This document shows, piece by piece, positions 25,837 through 35,813 of a stretch of DNA of 54,721 bases (its first letter is position 1; each line of letters starts with the position of its first letter). Where the stretch lies: the NCBI GenBank assembly GCA_032358255.1, contig JAULBX010025853.1, positions 1 through 54,721 on the forward strand. Reading direction: 5' to 3'. This DNA is from Heterotrichella gracilis. Taxonomy: Eukaryota; Sar; Xanthophyceae; Tribonematales; Xanthonemataceae. The notes beneath the pieces are model-generated. The model saw only the letters and a list, made by a program, of their open reading frames with translations. It was not told where the DNA came from and made no database searches. A program made the position numbers and the translations under genes.

Positions 25837-28800
25837 ATGGCTTCCTTGCTCAAGTTGCCGTACTGCCCCGCACCAGGTTTCCGAGGAACGAGCGGGCATG
25901 CTCGGAGCAGTAGTGAAACCTTCACACGCCCAAGCACCTCTATCAGGGTGTTGAGAGTAAGTACACTCACACCTTACTCATTCATGCCCAAAGGCGTCCC
26001 TGCTTCCACAAGTTGGCTAGTGGAGTCACTGATTTATTTCACTGGCATGCTACTGCTACTTTTATCAATAACCACCTGTATGGATGGCTTGTAACACGGT
26101 GATTCACCTCCCTCCACGTGTTGTACACTCTTAGAATGTCCTATTCACACGCATGCACTGAACCTATCAACGACCCACTTGCAGAACCAGCCGTAGAGTG
26201 TGATACGGTACACTGCAACACCGTTTGTGCATTTTGTGCTTCTGTTCTTGCAGATGCATGCATACGGACATGCAAGCGAGATTAGGGTTTAGGGTTTTCG
26301 GTGCCATCCCTTCACCAACAGCAACCCACACCATTGGCATTGACATGGGCTTGTGCATGGACACAGCAGTGACAGCACAGCTTCACCTCAAACCAGTATC
26401 TTGTCACTGACACAGCAAAAAATTGCACAGCTACAGCCGCAACTCTAACAGCTGACCGCCTGTCCTGTGCAGGTGGTGCGCAGCAGCCGTCGCAGTGGCA
26501 GTGGCAGTGGCAGTGGCAGTGGCAGTGGCAGTGGCAGTGGCAGTGGCAGTGGCTACAGTGGCCCTGTGCCAGAGTCAGATTTGGACTGGCTTCTACAGTT
26601 CGTCAACAGCAGTACCATCAGCACCAGCGTCCCGCCAGAAGACGCGGGGGTGGCACTGGGTTTCGATCTGATCAGGTATATTGCGAGGGACATTGCCAAA
26701 AGCAGGGGGAAGGGCAAGGGCAAGGGCAGGACCAGTAGCATAAGCAACAAGGACAGCAGCGGCAGCGGCCCGCCAGAAGTGGTGGCGCAGGCTATTCTGG
26801 AGATTACCAATGGCAGGGCCGGGGTCTGGGGCAGTGACAAGGGCAGCAGCACCAGCGCCCCACAAGAAGTGGGGGCACAGGCTATCCTGGACATTGCCAA
26901 AGGCAGGGGCAAGGGCAAGGCCAGGGTCAGTGACAAGGACAGCAGCACAAGCATCCCGCCAGAAGTGGTGGCACAGGCTATCCTGGAGATCACCAATGGC
27001 AGGGGCAGGGGCAGGGCCAGTGACAAGGACAGCAGCAGCGGCAGTACCGATGGCACCCACTTGCCCGAGAAGAGGTGAGGCACCTGGGGAGGATGATGGG
27101 AGGGGGAGTAGTACACAGCACGTGCATGGGGATCTTGGTGTCAAACAGTTGTGATGCCGATATCATCCTGGAAGAATATAGTGCGTACTGCTTGCATCAC
27201 ACTCTGCTGCTTGTCATGTGCATTAAGCTATCCTCAAATGACCGGAAGGGCTGCAGTTATTACACCGTCATCACTGCAGTCTAAAGATGTGAAAGAAGTG
27301 CATTGCAACAGCAAGCTGCCTCTCAGGTTATCTTACCTCCACCGCCCATAATTCCGCCATCTCTAGGCATCCCAATTTCCACCTCCATCACCTATCACTG
27401 CGCAACCCCTGCGCCCCCTAATCACCCGCCTTCATACCCCCCACCTGCACGCATGCAGTGTCCTGGAGAAGCCTCACAAGGAAGGCCATGCAGAGCCCAA
27501 CGTGTTGCCCAGCCCCATGGCCTACAGTGGTCGTGCCCTGCTCATTGGCGCTGTGTACTGCGTGATGCACTACTGGGTACCAGGTGGGTGCCAGACAGAT
27601 GTGCATGGCCAGGTGAGCACTACATGGTGCAGTACTACATGACGTTGGGGTCACATGCATGTCTTGCATGCACTCATGTGTAATCAAACATGAGTGCATA
27701 ACTCCCCAGGTGGGTACTAGAAAGATGTGCATGGCCAGTGTGCTTGTTACATAGACATGGCGTAGCACTCCATGCAGTTGGGTCTACATGTATACATGTC
27801 TTGCATGCACTGGTGCATGACCCCCCACCTTAGTACAGCTGTTCGCAGGGCAACCCACACATTCCTTCCCCTCCTCACACCTACATACCATCCCCTCAAT
27901 GCACACCCATGCATCCTGCGTCCCTCACGCACCTTTCTCCCCTTGGACCCACAGACCTCACAGGCGGGGAGCTGTTCCTGTGCTACGTGGGATACTATGC
28001 TATCTGGGCGCTCGGCAAGCTGTGGGGCAAGGTATGTTGCTTGGGGGTACATGGAACCGTTTTAATCAGTGTACGTTTTATACAAATAGAGTGTTTGAAA
28101 GTAGTTTACAGTCTGTATCTGAGATTGGTTGTCAGAGAGCCTTGCACTTTATCATGGCGCTGTTCCCACACTGTGTTTGGAACATAACAAGATTGTTATA
28201 TGGGAGAATTACCCCCACAAATCAACCCCAGTTGGTGAGGGTCACAGGGTCAGATTTACCTTGATTATTATTACAAGCCAAGTATTGTTAGGCGGTTGCA
28301 ATGTGGCAAGTTGTTTCGAAGGGTTTGTTAGGGGGGCCAGGGCCAGGGATGTGCAGGGATGGGCGACTTTCTGCCAGGTCACCATGTGTCCCCCAGTTGT
28401 TTGGTGTGTAGGCCTGGCTGTGACTTATGAACATTGAGTGTGCTTCAAGTTGTGAGGCGCATGGCTGCTCTGCCAGATGAGCCATGCTGCTGGCTAATGA
28501 CTCTAGGGTGGGTACCAGCTGGGTGCTTAAACGCTCTGCCAGGGTTATGAATCTATCTATCTACCACAGATCTATTTAGATGTCGGTGACTACATAACAT
28601 GTGGGTGCGCTGTTGTTATTCAGGCTGCCCGCTCTCTCGTTGGCAATGCGTACATTGCTGCCGCCGAGTCAGCTCTCGATGATCGCATCAACCCGCCCCA
28701 GGGAGGCAGCAGGTGAGGCACGCGGGGAGGAGAGATTGGGTTGGGCGTGTGTCACAACACCCTATATATATTCAAGGGAGTTGCAGTGCCATTCATGCAC

Positions 28801-30886
28801 CCACCACATGCTGCGCAATCCTCTCCATGCACACCAATGCCAGCCTGCGTCCGTCACACAGCTGTGCCCCGCTTGCCCCTGTATCTGCTTGCTTTGTTCC
28901 CCCCATACCCCCTGACCTGAGGTATTATGATACCTCGCCATTGTGCATCTCCATCCCTACACCTGCATCATCTCATGCGGACCCTGACCCTCTGCCTGTG
29001 CACATGCAGCCTCCTGGAGAGGACCCGCAGGCGCGTGGCCTCCCTGGTCGCCATGGGCCTGCCCAACCCCCTGGACTACCCCATGTACTTTGTGCTCGCA
29101 TACATCTACAGGGAGCCGCTTGGCAGGGCCTACACAAGCTGGTGCCAGGGGGGTGTGTATGGGCCAGATGCTGGGGACTTTGTATTGCTGCACTAATTTG
29201 GGCGTTATTGTTGTACCAATTTGGTGGCCAATTGCTTGCATAAAAACGTTATCTGGACAAAGTGCTTGTCACGAGTTGTAGTACACGTGTGGAGTTCAGA
29301 AGGTCACATGATGGGCTGCAAGTACAAGGTACAAGTATACTACGTACACATTTCTTGTCTACAGCCAGTGGCCCCTTAACTCCGCCTTTGTGCGTCCCCT
29401 TTCTTACTTTCCTTTCTATCTTAAACGAACTTTCTCTACAATTATGCTTGAAAGCACTAGCACCATAATACCGGACTAGTGAGGGCCCACTGCTAGTAAA
29501 TAAAATTTCAATGCGCCTGAACAGTCAATTTGAAACAACTGTTTTTGGCCTGCGCAGGCCTCAAGAATTGTTAATCTACACCTGTGCAGTAGCTTACGCA
29601 GTGTCAAATGATGAATATGTTGTAAGGTTCTACCATGATGCTAGGGGTTTGAGAGGTGCTATTTACCCTGGAGGGGCCTCGGCAGTACGCGCGGGGTGTG
29701 GAATTGGAATTAATCCTCTGCACCTGTACCCCTGCGGGTGCGGGTACGGGTGGCAATAAAAGTTGCGGGGTAGGGAGCGCAGTAGGATACAAATGGCAAT
29801 ATAAAATAGGTTCTTTACAGGTGCGCAGTGGGCCCTGACTAGTACGATATGCCTTATCATTTTGGTCGACACAATGTGCTGCCATGTCATGTTTTCCACC
29901 TCGAGTATTTTCTATTGCACCTATATGTTCTGTATGGTACTCAAGAAACGAAGGAGGGGCTGCTTTCGCCCACATCTGCTTGCCATAGCGGCTAGCAGTG
30001 GTACAAATGAGGGTGGACACAATGCAGGTGCAATGGCAGGCGTCTCCATGCAAACCGTCTGCTCCACCCCAACTACCTTTGGTTGACCCGTGTTACAGCT
30101 GCGTGCAGGATGATCCCCCAGTCCATTGCGCCTGCATTATTCTGTTCCTCTACATGCACACCAAAGCCAGCCTGCGTCTCTCACACAGCTGCGCCCCTCT
30201 TACCCCTGTTTCTTTACACATTTTGTTCCCCCCATGCCCCACAGGTACGGGAGCGGTTGCACGCATCCGGGGCTTCCTCTACCTTGCAATCCCAATCGGA
30301 ATGCTGTATGTCTTCCTATGGATCTGCAACCTGTTGGGTTTGATGTACTTGCGGAATAAGGTGGGTGCCGGGGGGAATCCGTTAGTTGATTTATTTAATT
30401 GATTTATTTATTTGATTTATGACATGCATTGCCGAAGTACTGCCAAATGAGCAACAGCCTTGCCCTAGTAGGCCAAGCAGTCCCATCGTTTAAATTACAC
30501 CCATGTGCTGACGAGATCCATGCGGGTGTGAGGTATGGGGAACGGGGCAGGTGTGAACGTTGTGGCTTCACACCACAATGACGCGGGGCGCCCAGGAAGG
30601 GCCAGATAGGGATGATGCAATGCCAAGTCGTGTATTTTATGTGTTTACAGCTGGCGTTGCTATGCGACTTTTGTACATACAAATAGGATTCGTAAAAAAA
30701 AATTGGTTTCCAAGCACAAGGACTGCAATTGCATGTGTGTGACGCATGGTAGCTCAGGCCTGCAGGGAGATCCACACCACTGACCCACCTGCCCGTGTGC
30801 ATGTGGAGGCGTTCAACGAGCGCCGCCGGGCCTCAGGTGCACCAAATGCCAACACCAGCACCAGCGCCGGCCCCGCAGTGGGGTAG
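25837..30886 (+). CDS. Unrecognised, probably plastid-targeted repeat and membrane protein, 8 exons
   Basis: Proposed exons: 25837-25956, 26473-27074, 27459-27583, 27955-28031, 28624-28712, 29010-29152, 30245-30360, 30758-30886; 466 aa. I do not recognise the family. The N terminus is Ser/Thr/Arg-rich with few acidic residues, like a chloroplast transit peptide. Exon 2 encodes ten Ser-Gly dipeptides, then about three tandem 30-residue repeats with the core PPEVVAQAILEITNGR. Later exons carry hydrophobic stretches (LLIGAVYCVMHYWV; FLCYVGYYAIWALGKLW; FLYLAIPIGMLYVFLWICNLLGLMYL), consistent with three or more membrane spans. Phases agree throughout. The weakest junction is exon 6 to 7 (GGGG|GTGTGT). 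If that donor is skipped, translation stops at 29196 with a 399-residue protein lacking the last span. Confidence 0.6.
26494..26553 (+). repeat. Coding hexanucleotide microsatellite (AGTGGC)10
   Basis: Ten copies of AGTGGC encode ten Ser-Gly pairs at the start of exon 2 of the membrane-protein gene. Because the unit is six bases, changes in copy number preserve the reading frame. Confidence 0.95.
26745..27033 (+). repeat. Three tandem coding repeats of about 30 residues
   Basis: The encoded units begin NKDSSGSGPPEVVAQ, DKGSSTSAPQEVGAQ and DKDSSTSIPPEVVAQ. Each continues with AILEITNGR or AILDIAKGR and a Gly/Arg/Lys tail. A more degenerate unit (SVPPEDAGVALGFDL) precedes them. The unit looks like a short amphipathic helix joined by basic linkers; function unknown. 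Confidence 0.85.
27580..27826 (+). repeat. Duplicated 5' splice-site segment in intron 3
   Basis: The exon 3/intron 3 boundary CCAGGTGGGTGCC with following bases (27580-27613) recurs at 27706-27739 as CCAGGTGGGTACT, including GATGTGCATGGCCAG. The later block GTCTTGCATGCACT also occurs twice (27661 and 27798). The duplication is about 126-137 bases long and creates a second plausible donor inside the intron. Confidence 0.8.
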
Positions 30887-31992
30887 GGGCAAGGAACGGG
30901 CCTATACATTGCGCCCATCGACCCAGGGAGTCAGCAAAATGTGAGGCGCACGGGGTGGACACGGGGAGGTTCTCCTCCGAGGGAGGGTGGAGATAAGTAG
31001 CGATTGGAACTTCGCCTTGATAGTTCATTTTTTGGTGGAAAATGGCATGTCAACACCAGGAGCATCAGTTGAGTTTAGTTTGGCGTATACTATTCAGTGT
31101 GCGGTTGTAGCTGCTTTGACAGGCCCACCTGGAGCTGTTCAACAGCAGTGCAGCGCGGGGCCACTGGTGGTGGATTGCAGGGCGGATTGGGGTGCAGTAA
31201 GGGTGACCCACATTGGCATGATTGGTCTGGGTTAGAGTGAGGCACGCATCTCAGGGACTATTACGTTGGATAGCCGCTAGCAGGGCATGGCAGGGCATGC
31301 AATTACTTTTATTGCATGATAGGCCTGCAGGGTGAAGCAGTAGAGACAGAGAAATAGCGCATTTGTGATTGTCATATTACAAAAGGGCAGGCAGGAGGGT
31401 ACAGGGTACATCTGCATGGCGTATCACGGCCTGGCCATGGGCACCTGTAGGAGTTACTCACGATTGTGGGTCTTGGGGTTTAGGGTTTATTCTTGGCAAT
31501 CAGGACAAGTGCAATAATGCGGCCAATATGCTAGTGCAGAAATTATGCGTTTCAATTTTGAGCTGTCCAAAGGCTCGATGGGCGGAAGTCCAGTGCTGCC
31601 CTGGCTGCCCTTTTTCAAGCCCACTTGAAAGGGGTTTCCTCCTTTCTCCTCTAAGGATCATAGATCACTTGTTTGAAGGCGCGTTGTAACCATAGCCACA
31701 AGCTGCAGTGGGTCCTTTGTCACCCTTTGGCGTGGTACAAGCTGTCTATTGAACTATCACAGAATATTGCATTAACACCCAGACTGTCTTTGCTTGCACA
31801 AGAATGGCGGGAAAGTCCATATCATATGCGGCCTGCGGCACACTTCGCCGTTGCCCCAGCCCGCCGTTGCACCGCCTTTCCTGTGGCCGCCAAACTTTTT
31901 CGCCCAGCAAAGTTATAAGCCGGCAGCATCCCCCAGCACCTCCCTCTTTCCTTCCACGCCGTTGTCCCACGATCAACTGCGTGGTGGCCACC
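30887..31992. other. Intergenic upstream of RPS11
   Basis: This 1.1-kb stretch contains a TTTAGGG-type motif at 31475-31489 and the presumed S11 promoter. A reading frame in phase with S11 is open from an ATG at 31804; see the findings. No other coding signal is convincing. Confidence 0.45.
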
Positions 31993-32466
31993 ATGGCTGA
32001 CGCACAGACGGAGAAGGCGTTCCAGAAGCAGCTGGGCATTGGCCTGGCCATCAACAAGAAGGCCAAGAAGGTCCCTGGCAAGGGAGGCCAGCGCTATGTG
32101 AAGAACATCGGCCTTGGGTTCAAGACCCCCAAGGAGGCCATCGAGGGGACGTACATCGACAAGAAGTGCCCCTTCACGGGCAACGTGTCCATCCGCGGCC
32201 GCATCCTCACCGGCACTGTCATCTCCACCAAGATGAACAGGACCATTGTCATCCGCCGCGACTACCTGCACTGGGTGAAGAAGTACCAGAGATACGAGAA
32301 GCGCCACACCAACATCCCAGCCCACATCTCACCAGCCTTCAGGGCGCACGAGGGGGACACCGTGGTGATTGGCCAGTGCAGACCCCTGTCCAAGACCGTG
32401 AGGTTCAACGTGCTGCGCTGCGTGGCCAAGGGCTCCAGCGGCAAGAAGGGGTTCACTGGCTTCTAA
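31993..32466 (+). CDS. RPS11: 40S ribosomal protein S11 (uS17), single exon
   Basis: 157 aa with no intron. The product is the small-subunit protein uS17, which binds 18S rRNA. Recognisable segments include [55 protein letters not shown] and [19 protein letters not shown], matching eukaryotic S11 end to end at the usual length. The start is chosen at GCCACCATGG, an excellent initiation context, which gives the normal N terminus [10 protein letters not shown]. It is the only multi-hundred-base gene in the window without introns in its coding part; an intron in the 5' UTR cannot be excluded. It converges with the transporter gene at 33502. Confidence 0.97.
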   Translation: MADAQTEKAFQKQLGIGLAINKKAKKVPGKGGQRYVKNIGLGFKTPKEAIEGTYIDKKCPFTGNVSIRGRILTGTVISTKMNRTIVIRRDYLHWVKKYQRYEKRHTNIPAHISPAFRAHEGDTVVIGQCRPLSKTVRFNVLRCVAKGSSGKKGFTGF

Positions 32467-33501
32467 GCAGCCATCTGGGGCTGTGGAGGACAGCACACAC
32501 AGCAGCAGCACAGCAGTAGCCAGGCTTGTCTTGAAAGCAGAGTGAACAGTGGGGCTCCAGCCTCAAACTCTTACACAGTTGCTCACAAGCGAGTACATGG
32601 ACTCAAATAGGTGGCCGCTTTTACAGCATACTCAGCTGGTATGGAACTTTCAGCAGATGTTGCTTGAACAAGAGTTAAATGCACGCGTTCAGGGTCCCTG
32701 TTGGATGAGTAGTCTACGCTTGCTGCCCTGCGTGTGTTGGGGGCGTTTCCTGTAACACTTGACAACAAACAACTCGTCCTTGTCTCTCAAGCTATGCTGC
32801 CATGGCTCCACATTGTGTGCACAGCTTGCCCGGCACATACGACGCATGCACTTTGCACTCACAACTGGGCTCCTGCATACGTATGTATTGGTAGCGAGCC
32901 ACATGTGGTGACTGGGCAGGCATGCGTGAGCGCAGTGTGTTCCTTGCATCCTACTTGCAGCACTGGTGCATATGGCAACATTCTCCTGCACTGTGCTTTC
33001 ACTCAGCATTAGCAACACCCCCAATCAGCTTGACGGCCTTTGGGATGAAGTGCGCGCGACTGTTTGGGAGCTGCATACATGGCACTACCTCACGTGCTAT
33101 GGGTGTTGTCGGTTTGGGTGTGTAGTCTTCCTGTATTATTACAAGGGGGTTGCATGCTCTGCTCAATCAAATACCTACACTAGTCGAGAACATGTTGCTG
33201 AGCTGGAATTGCTGTCTATGCCAACCATTGCAGTGCATATTGTGTACCCGGGCCACTCTGAGAAACAAAATATGGGACCATTTACAACAACAAAAAGGTG
33301 CAGTCCTGATACTGCAAGGTGTCTGCTAACAAGGTAATATGATCAAACCGTGCCGATGGTAACCCCTCGCCGTGAAAACAACACACCCAGCTACCAGGCA
33401 CACCAAAGAATCTGGGTAAACCATTTTAGTGTGACAGTCCAGGGATAATAGCAGTAACAGAATACTTCAGCTGGACCACCAAAACAGGTTGGGCTGCTTC
33501 A
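32467..33501. other. Convergent 3' region, RPS11 / transporter
   Basis: One kilobase between convergent genes. It holds both 3' UTRs. No coding exon or repeat stands out. Confidence 0.45.
32751..32755 (+). terminator. Candidate TGTAA polyadenylation signal of RPS11
   Basis: TGTAA, the usual polyadenylation motif of chlorophyte algae, lies 285 bases after the S11 stop codon. The spacing is typical, but a pentamer alone is weak evidence. Confidence 0.35.
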
Positions 33502-35032
33502 TCAGGGAACTTGCTTGCCAGGGCTTGGTTGCGTGCTCGCTCTATGCTTGGATATCTTGATTTGCGAGAACCAGAAGAAGCCAGCCAACGCCAGGCCAAC
33601 CCCCACACACATCTTGGCAGTGAACACCTGGCTCTCGTCTGCAACCACAACCCACCATGAATTAATTTATAATTTATTAAAGAGCAAGCTTGACGACGAC
33701 ACAGGCATCAGCTGCCTGAGACAATAGCGCAAGAAGTGGTGTCAAAGCAGGTAAAACGCCAACGTACTCAGGAAGGTGGCTGAGAGTATCAGCAGCGCCA
33801 CGATCTTTATCTCCCCAAGGACAGTGGTGGTGACCGCAGAGGTCCGCTGGATGACCAGGTAGTGCACTAGGTTGTAGGTTAGTGCCAGCGCGCTGCCAGC
33901 CAACAGAACATAATATGCCATGCTGGACTGCTGGGTAAAGAATTCTGTGGCTTTCTTGGTCTGCGGCACCGCGAAAATGGAGGTTTAACAAAGGGACATG
34001 GGGGGGATCCAGGGTAATGAGCAGGCATTGCTGCAAAGGTGCCGTACCTCCAGGTAGAATGCAAACGGCGCCAGCGCTACACAGGACACTGGCGCTGTGT
34101 AGAACGTCAGGCGCAGGACGTCGATCTTCTCGGACAGCACCCTCCCAGCTGTGGTCATCATGGCGGCGTTGCTCACTGCGCACAGGGCGTAGGGGGTCAA
34201 GGGTGTTGGAAGACATTGGCGTACCCCACCCCCAACCTCACCGGGCCTATGTATTTGTGCTGGTGTGGCACTGGCAAGCATGACATGGCTGGTTTCTTGC
34301 CACCGAAAACCCTAAACCCTAGACCCACCTGTTGCCACCAAGCACATGATGATCCCCACTGGGCTCCCAGCGACAGTCCCCTCCCACACGGCAACCATGA
34401 CTCCAGCTGACAGCACGCACAGGGCCGCAAACTCCATTCCACTGGGTGTCTTGCGCTCAATAAACACAGCCAACACAGCTGTGATGACGGGAATGGAGGA
34501 CCTGCGGGAAGTGACAGCAACATGGTTACGTGCAAGTGAGGGTCTGTCAGAATTCCTGAACGCCCTAAAACGACACTTACGACAGCTGTGTGGGCACTGA
34601 CAAGGTTGTTAAACAGTGGACGGAACGGAGTACACCAGGCAGTACAAGGTACCGTTGGGTGCGAGGTTTGAGCAGCATTTAGGGGTACCTGATCACTTGG
34701 TTGAGGGACAGAGACAGCTGGACCAGGCTCCAGTTGTTGAAGGCGATGTTGGAAGCCAGGAACACCCCAATTGCCACCAGCCCCTTCCACTGGCTTGTCA
34801 GCGTGTTTCGGTGCAGCTGGGAATAGGGCTCCATAAGCATGATAGGCAGCAGCATGATGAAGCTGAAGAACATATGACTGCAGGTAATGGTCAGTGGCAG
34901 CCGCATACCAAAGTGGCCCAGGGTCCACTTTTGCAGCAGGTTGAGCCCCGAGTTCAAGCCAAGGTACCCCACAATCACGAGCAGGGTCAGCACGAAGGAC
35001 TTGTCTCTCGCTTTGGTCTCTGCTTCAACCAT
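33502..35032 (-). CDS. Drug/metabolite transporter, triose-phosphate/nucleotide-sugar translocator family, 5 exons
   Basis: Exons (minus): 35032-34689, 34501-34329, 34175-34048, 33960-33768, 33638-33502; 324 aa. The protein is hydrophobic with about ten predicted membrane helices and fits the TPT family length. Typical elements are GLNLLQKWTLGHFGMRLPLT, NIAFNNWSLVQLSLSLNQVIR, IPVITAVLAVFIERK, and in the last part YNLVHYLVIQRTSAVTTTVLGEIK followed by CVGVGLALAGFFWFS. Family members exchange phosphorylated sugars or nucleotide sugars across plastid or Golgi membranes. Without a transit peptide this one is more likely Golgi or endomembrane, and the substrate is unknown. Intron 2 begins GTGGGT and carries a TTTAGGG array from its ninth base. 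The gene is divergent from the WRAP53-like gene. Confidence 0.88.
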
Positions 35033-35813
35033 TGTTGCCAAACGAAGATAAGAATTTCAGTACTGTGCAACTGAATTGGCGTCCTTCTAGCCGGTGGATC
35101 AGCTAAAAGTGCGAGCGTTCCAATTAAGCATGCATGCTGATCCTTGTGATCAATTCTGATTCTTTGATACGAGGTACAGGCCAGGAACGGGGTGGACACT
35201 GCACACACAAAGAGAGATTTGGAGCACGCCACCTTGTGCCACCCCGTGTAGAGGGTTACAAGGTTACACCTTAAGCTTCCAACTCGCAGCAGCGACTCTA
35301 CACTACGAACGGTTTCAAGCCTGGTATGTACGAATAAAGTATGGCTTGCGAGCCTGAGTAACAGTAAGAGGTATTCTTGCGGAAGAAATATGTTGTTAGG
35401 AAGAGGGCGCAGACTTTTTGTGAACAAATAGGAAATTGTACTGATCATTAGACAGTACAAGGTTTGCTCTCGTACACCACGCTGCCTGCGGGCGGCCGAT
35501 AAGGTATAAACCATGCTACTGTGTGCTTTCCCGTCGCCAGTTATACTCGCTTAAACGTGCCCGAGTGACTGCAGGTGGTGCACCGCCAAAGCTCTCAGTT
35601 TGCAGCCATTGTTGGCCATCCCGCGGGGATCCAAGTCATGCCCACATGCCGATGCATTGCCAGATGTGGCATATGGCAATTCCGAACTTCAGCCACAAGT
35701 GGCAACCCTGTACAGCTTGTAATGTGTGTTATGACTGATAGAAACTGCTGGCAGGGAAGTGGGTGCAGCGCGCTGCTCACGGGGGGCACACCAAGACAAA
35801 ACTAATTCTGACA
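35033..35813. other. Divergent promoter region, transporter / WRAP53-like
   Basis: These 781 bases lie between two genes transcribed outward and must contain both promoters. I see no coding exon. Confidence 0.45.

Noticed and set aside
26553-27144. Two hydrophobic minus-strand frames over the repeat exon
   Set aside because: Their Leu-rich repeats are the complement of the Gly/Ser/Lys repeats in the plus-strand exon, which has splice sites in phase.
31822-32325. Minus-strand open frame opposite RPS11
   Set aside because: It is the antisense shadow of a GC-biased ribosomal-protein gene with no homology of its own.
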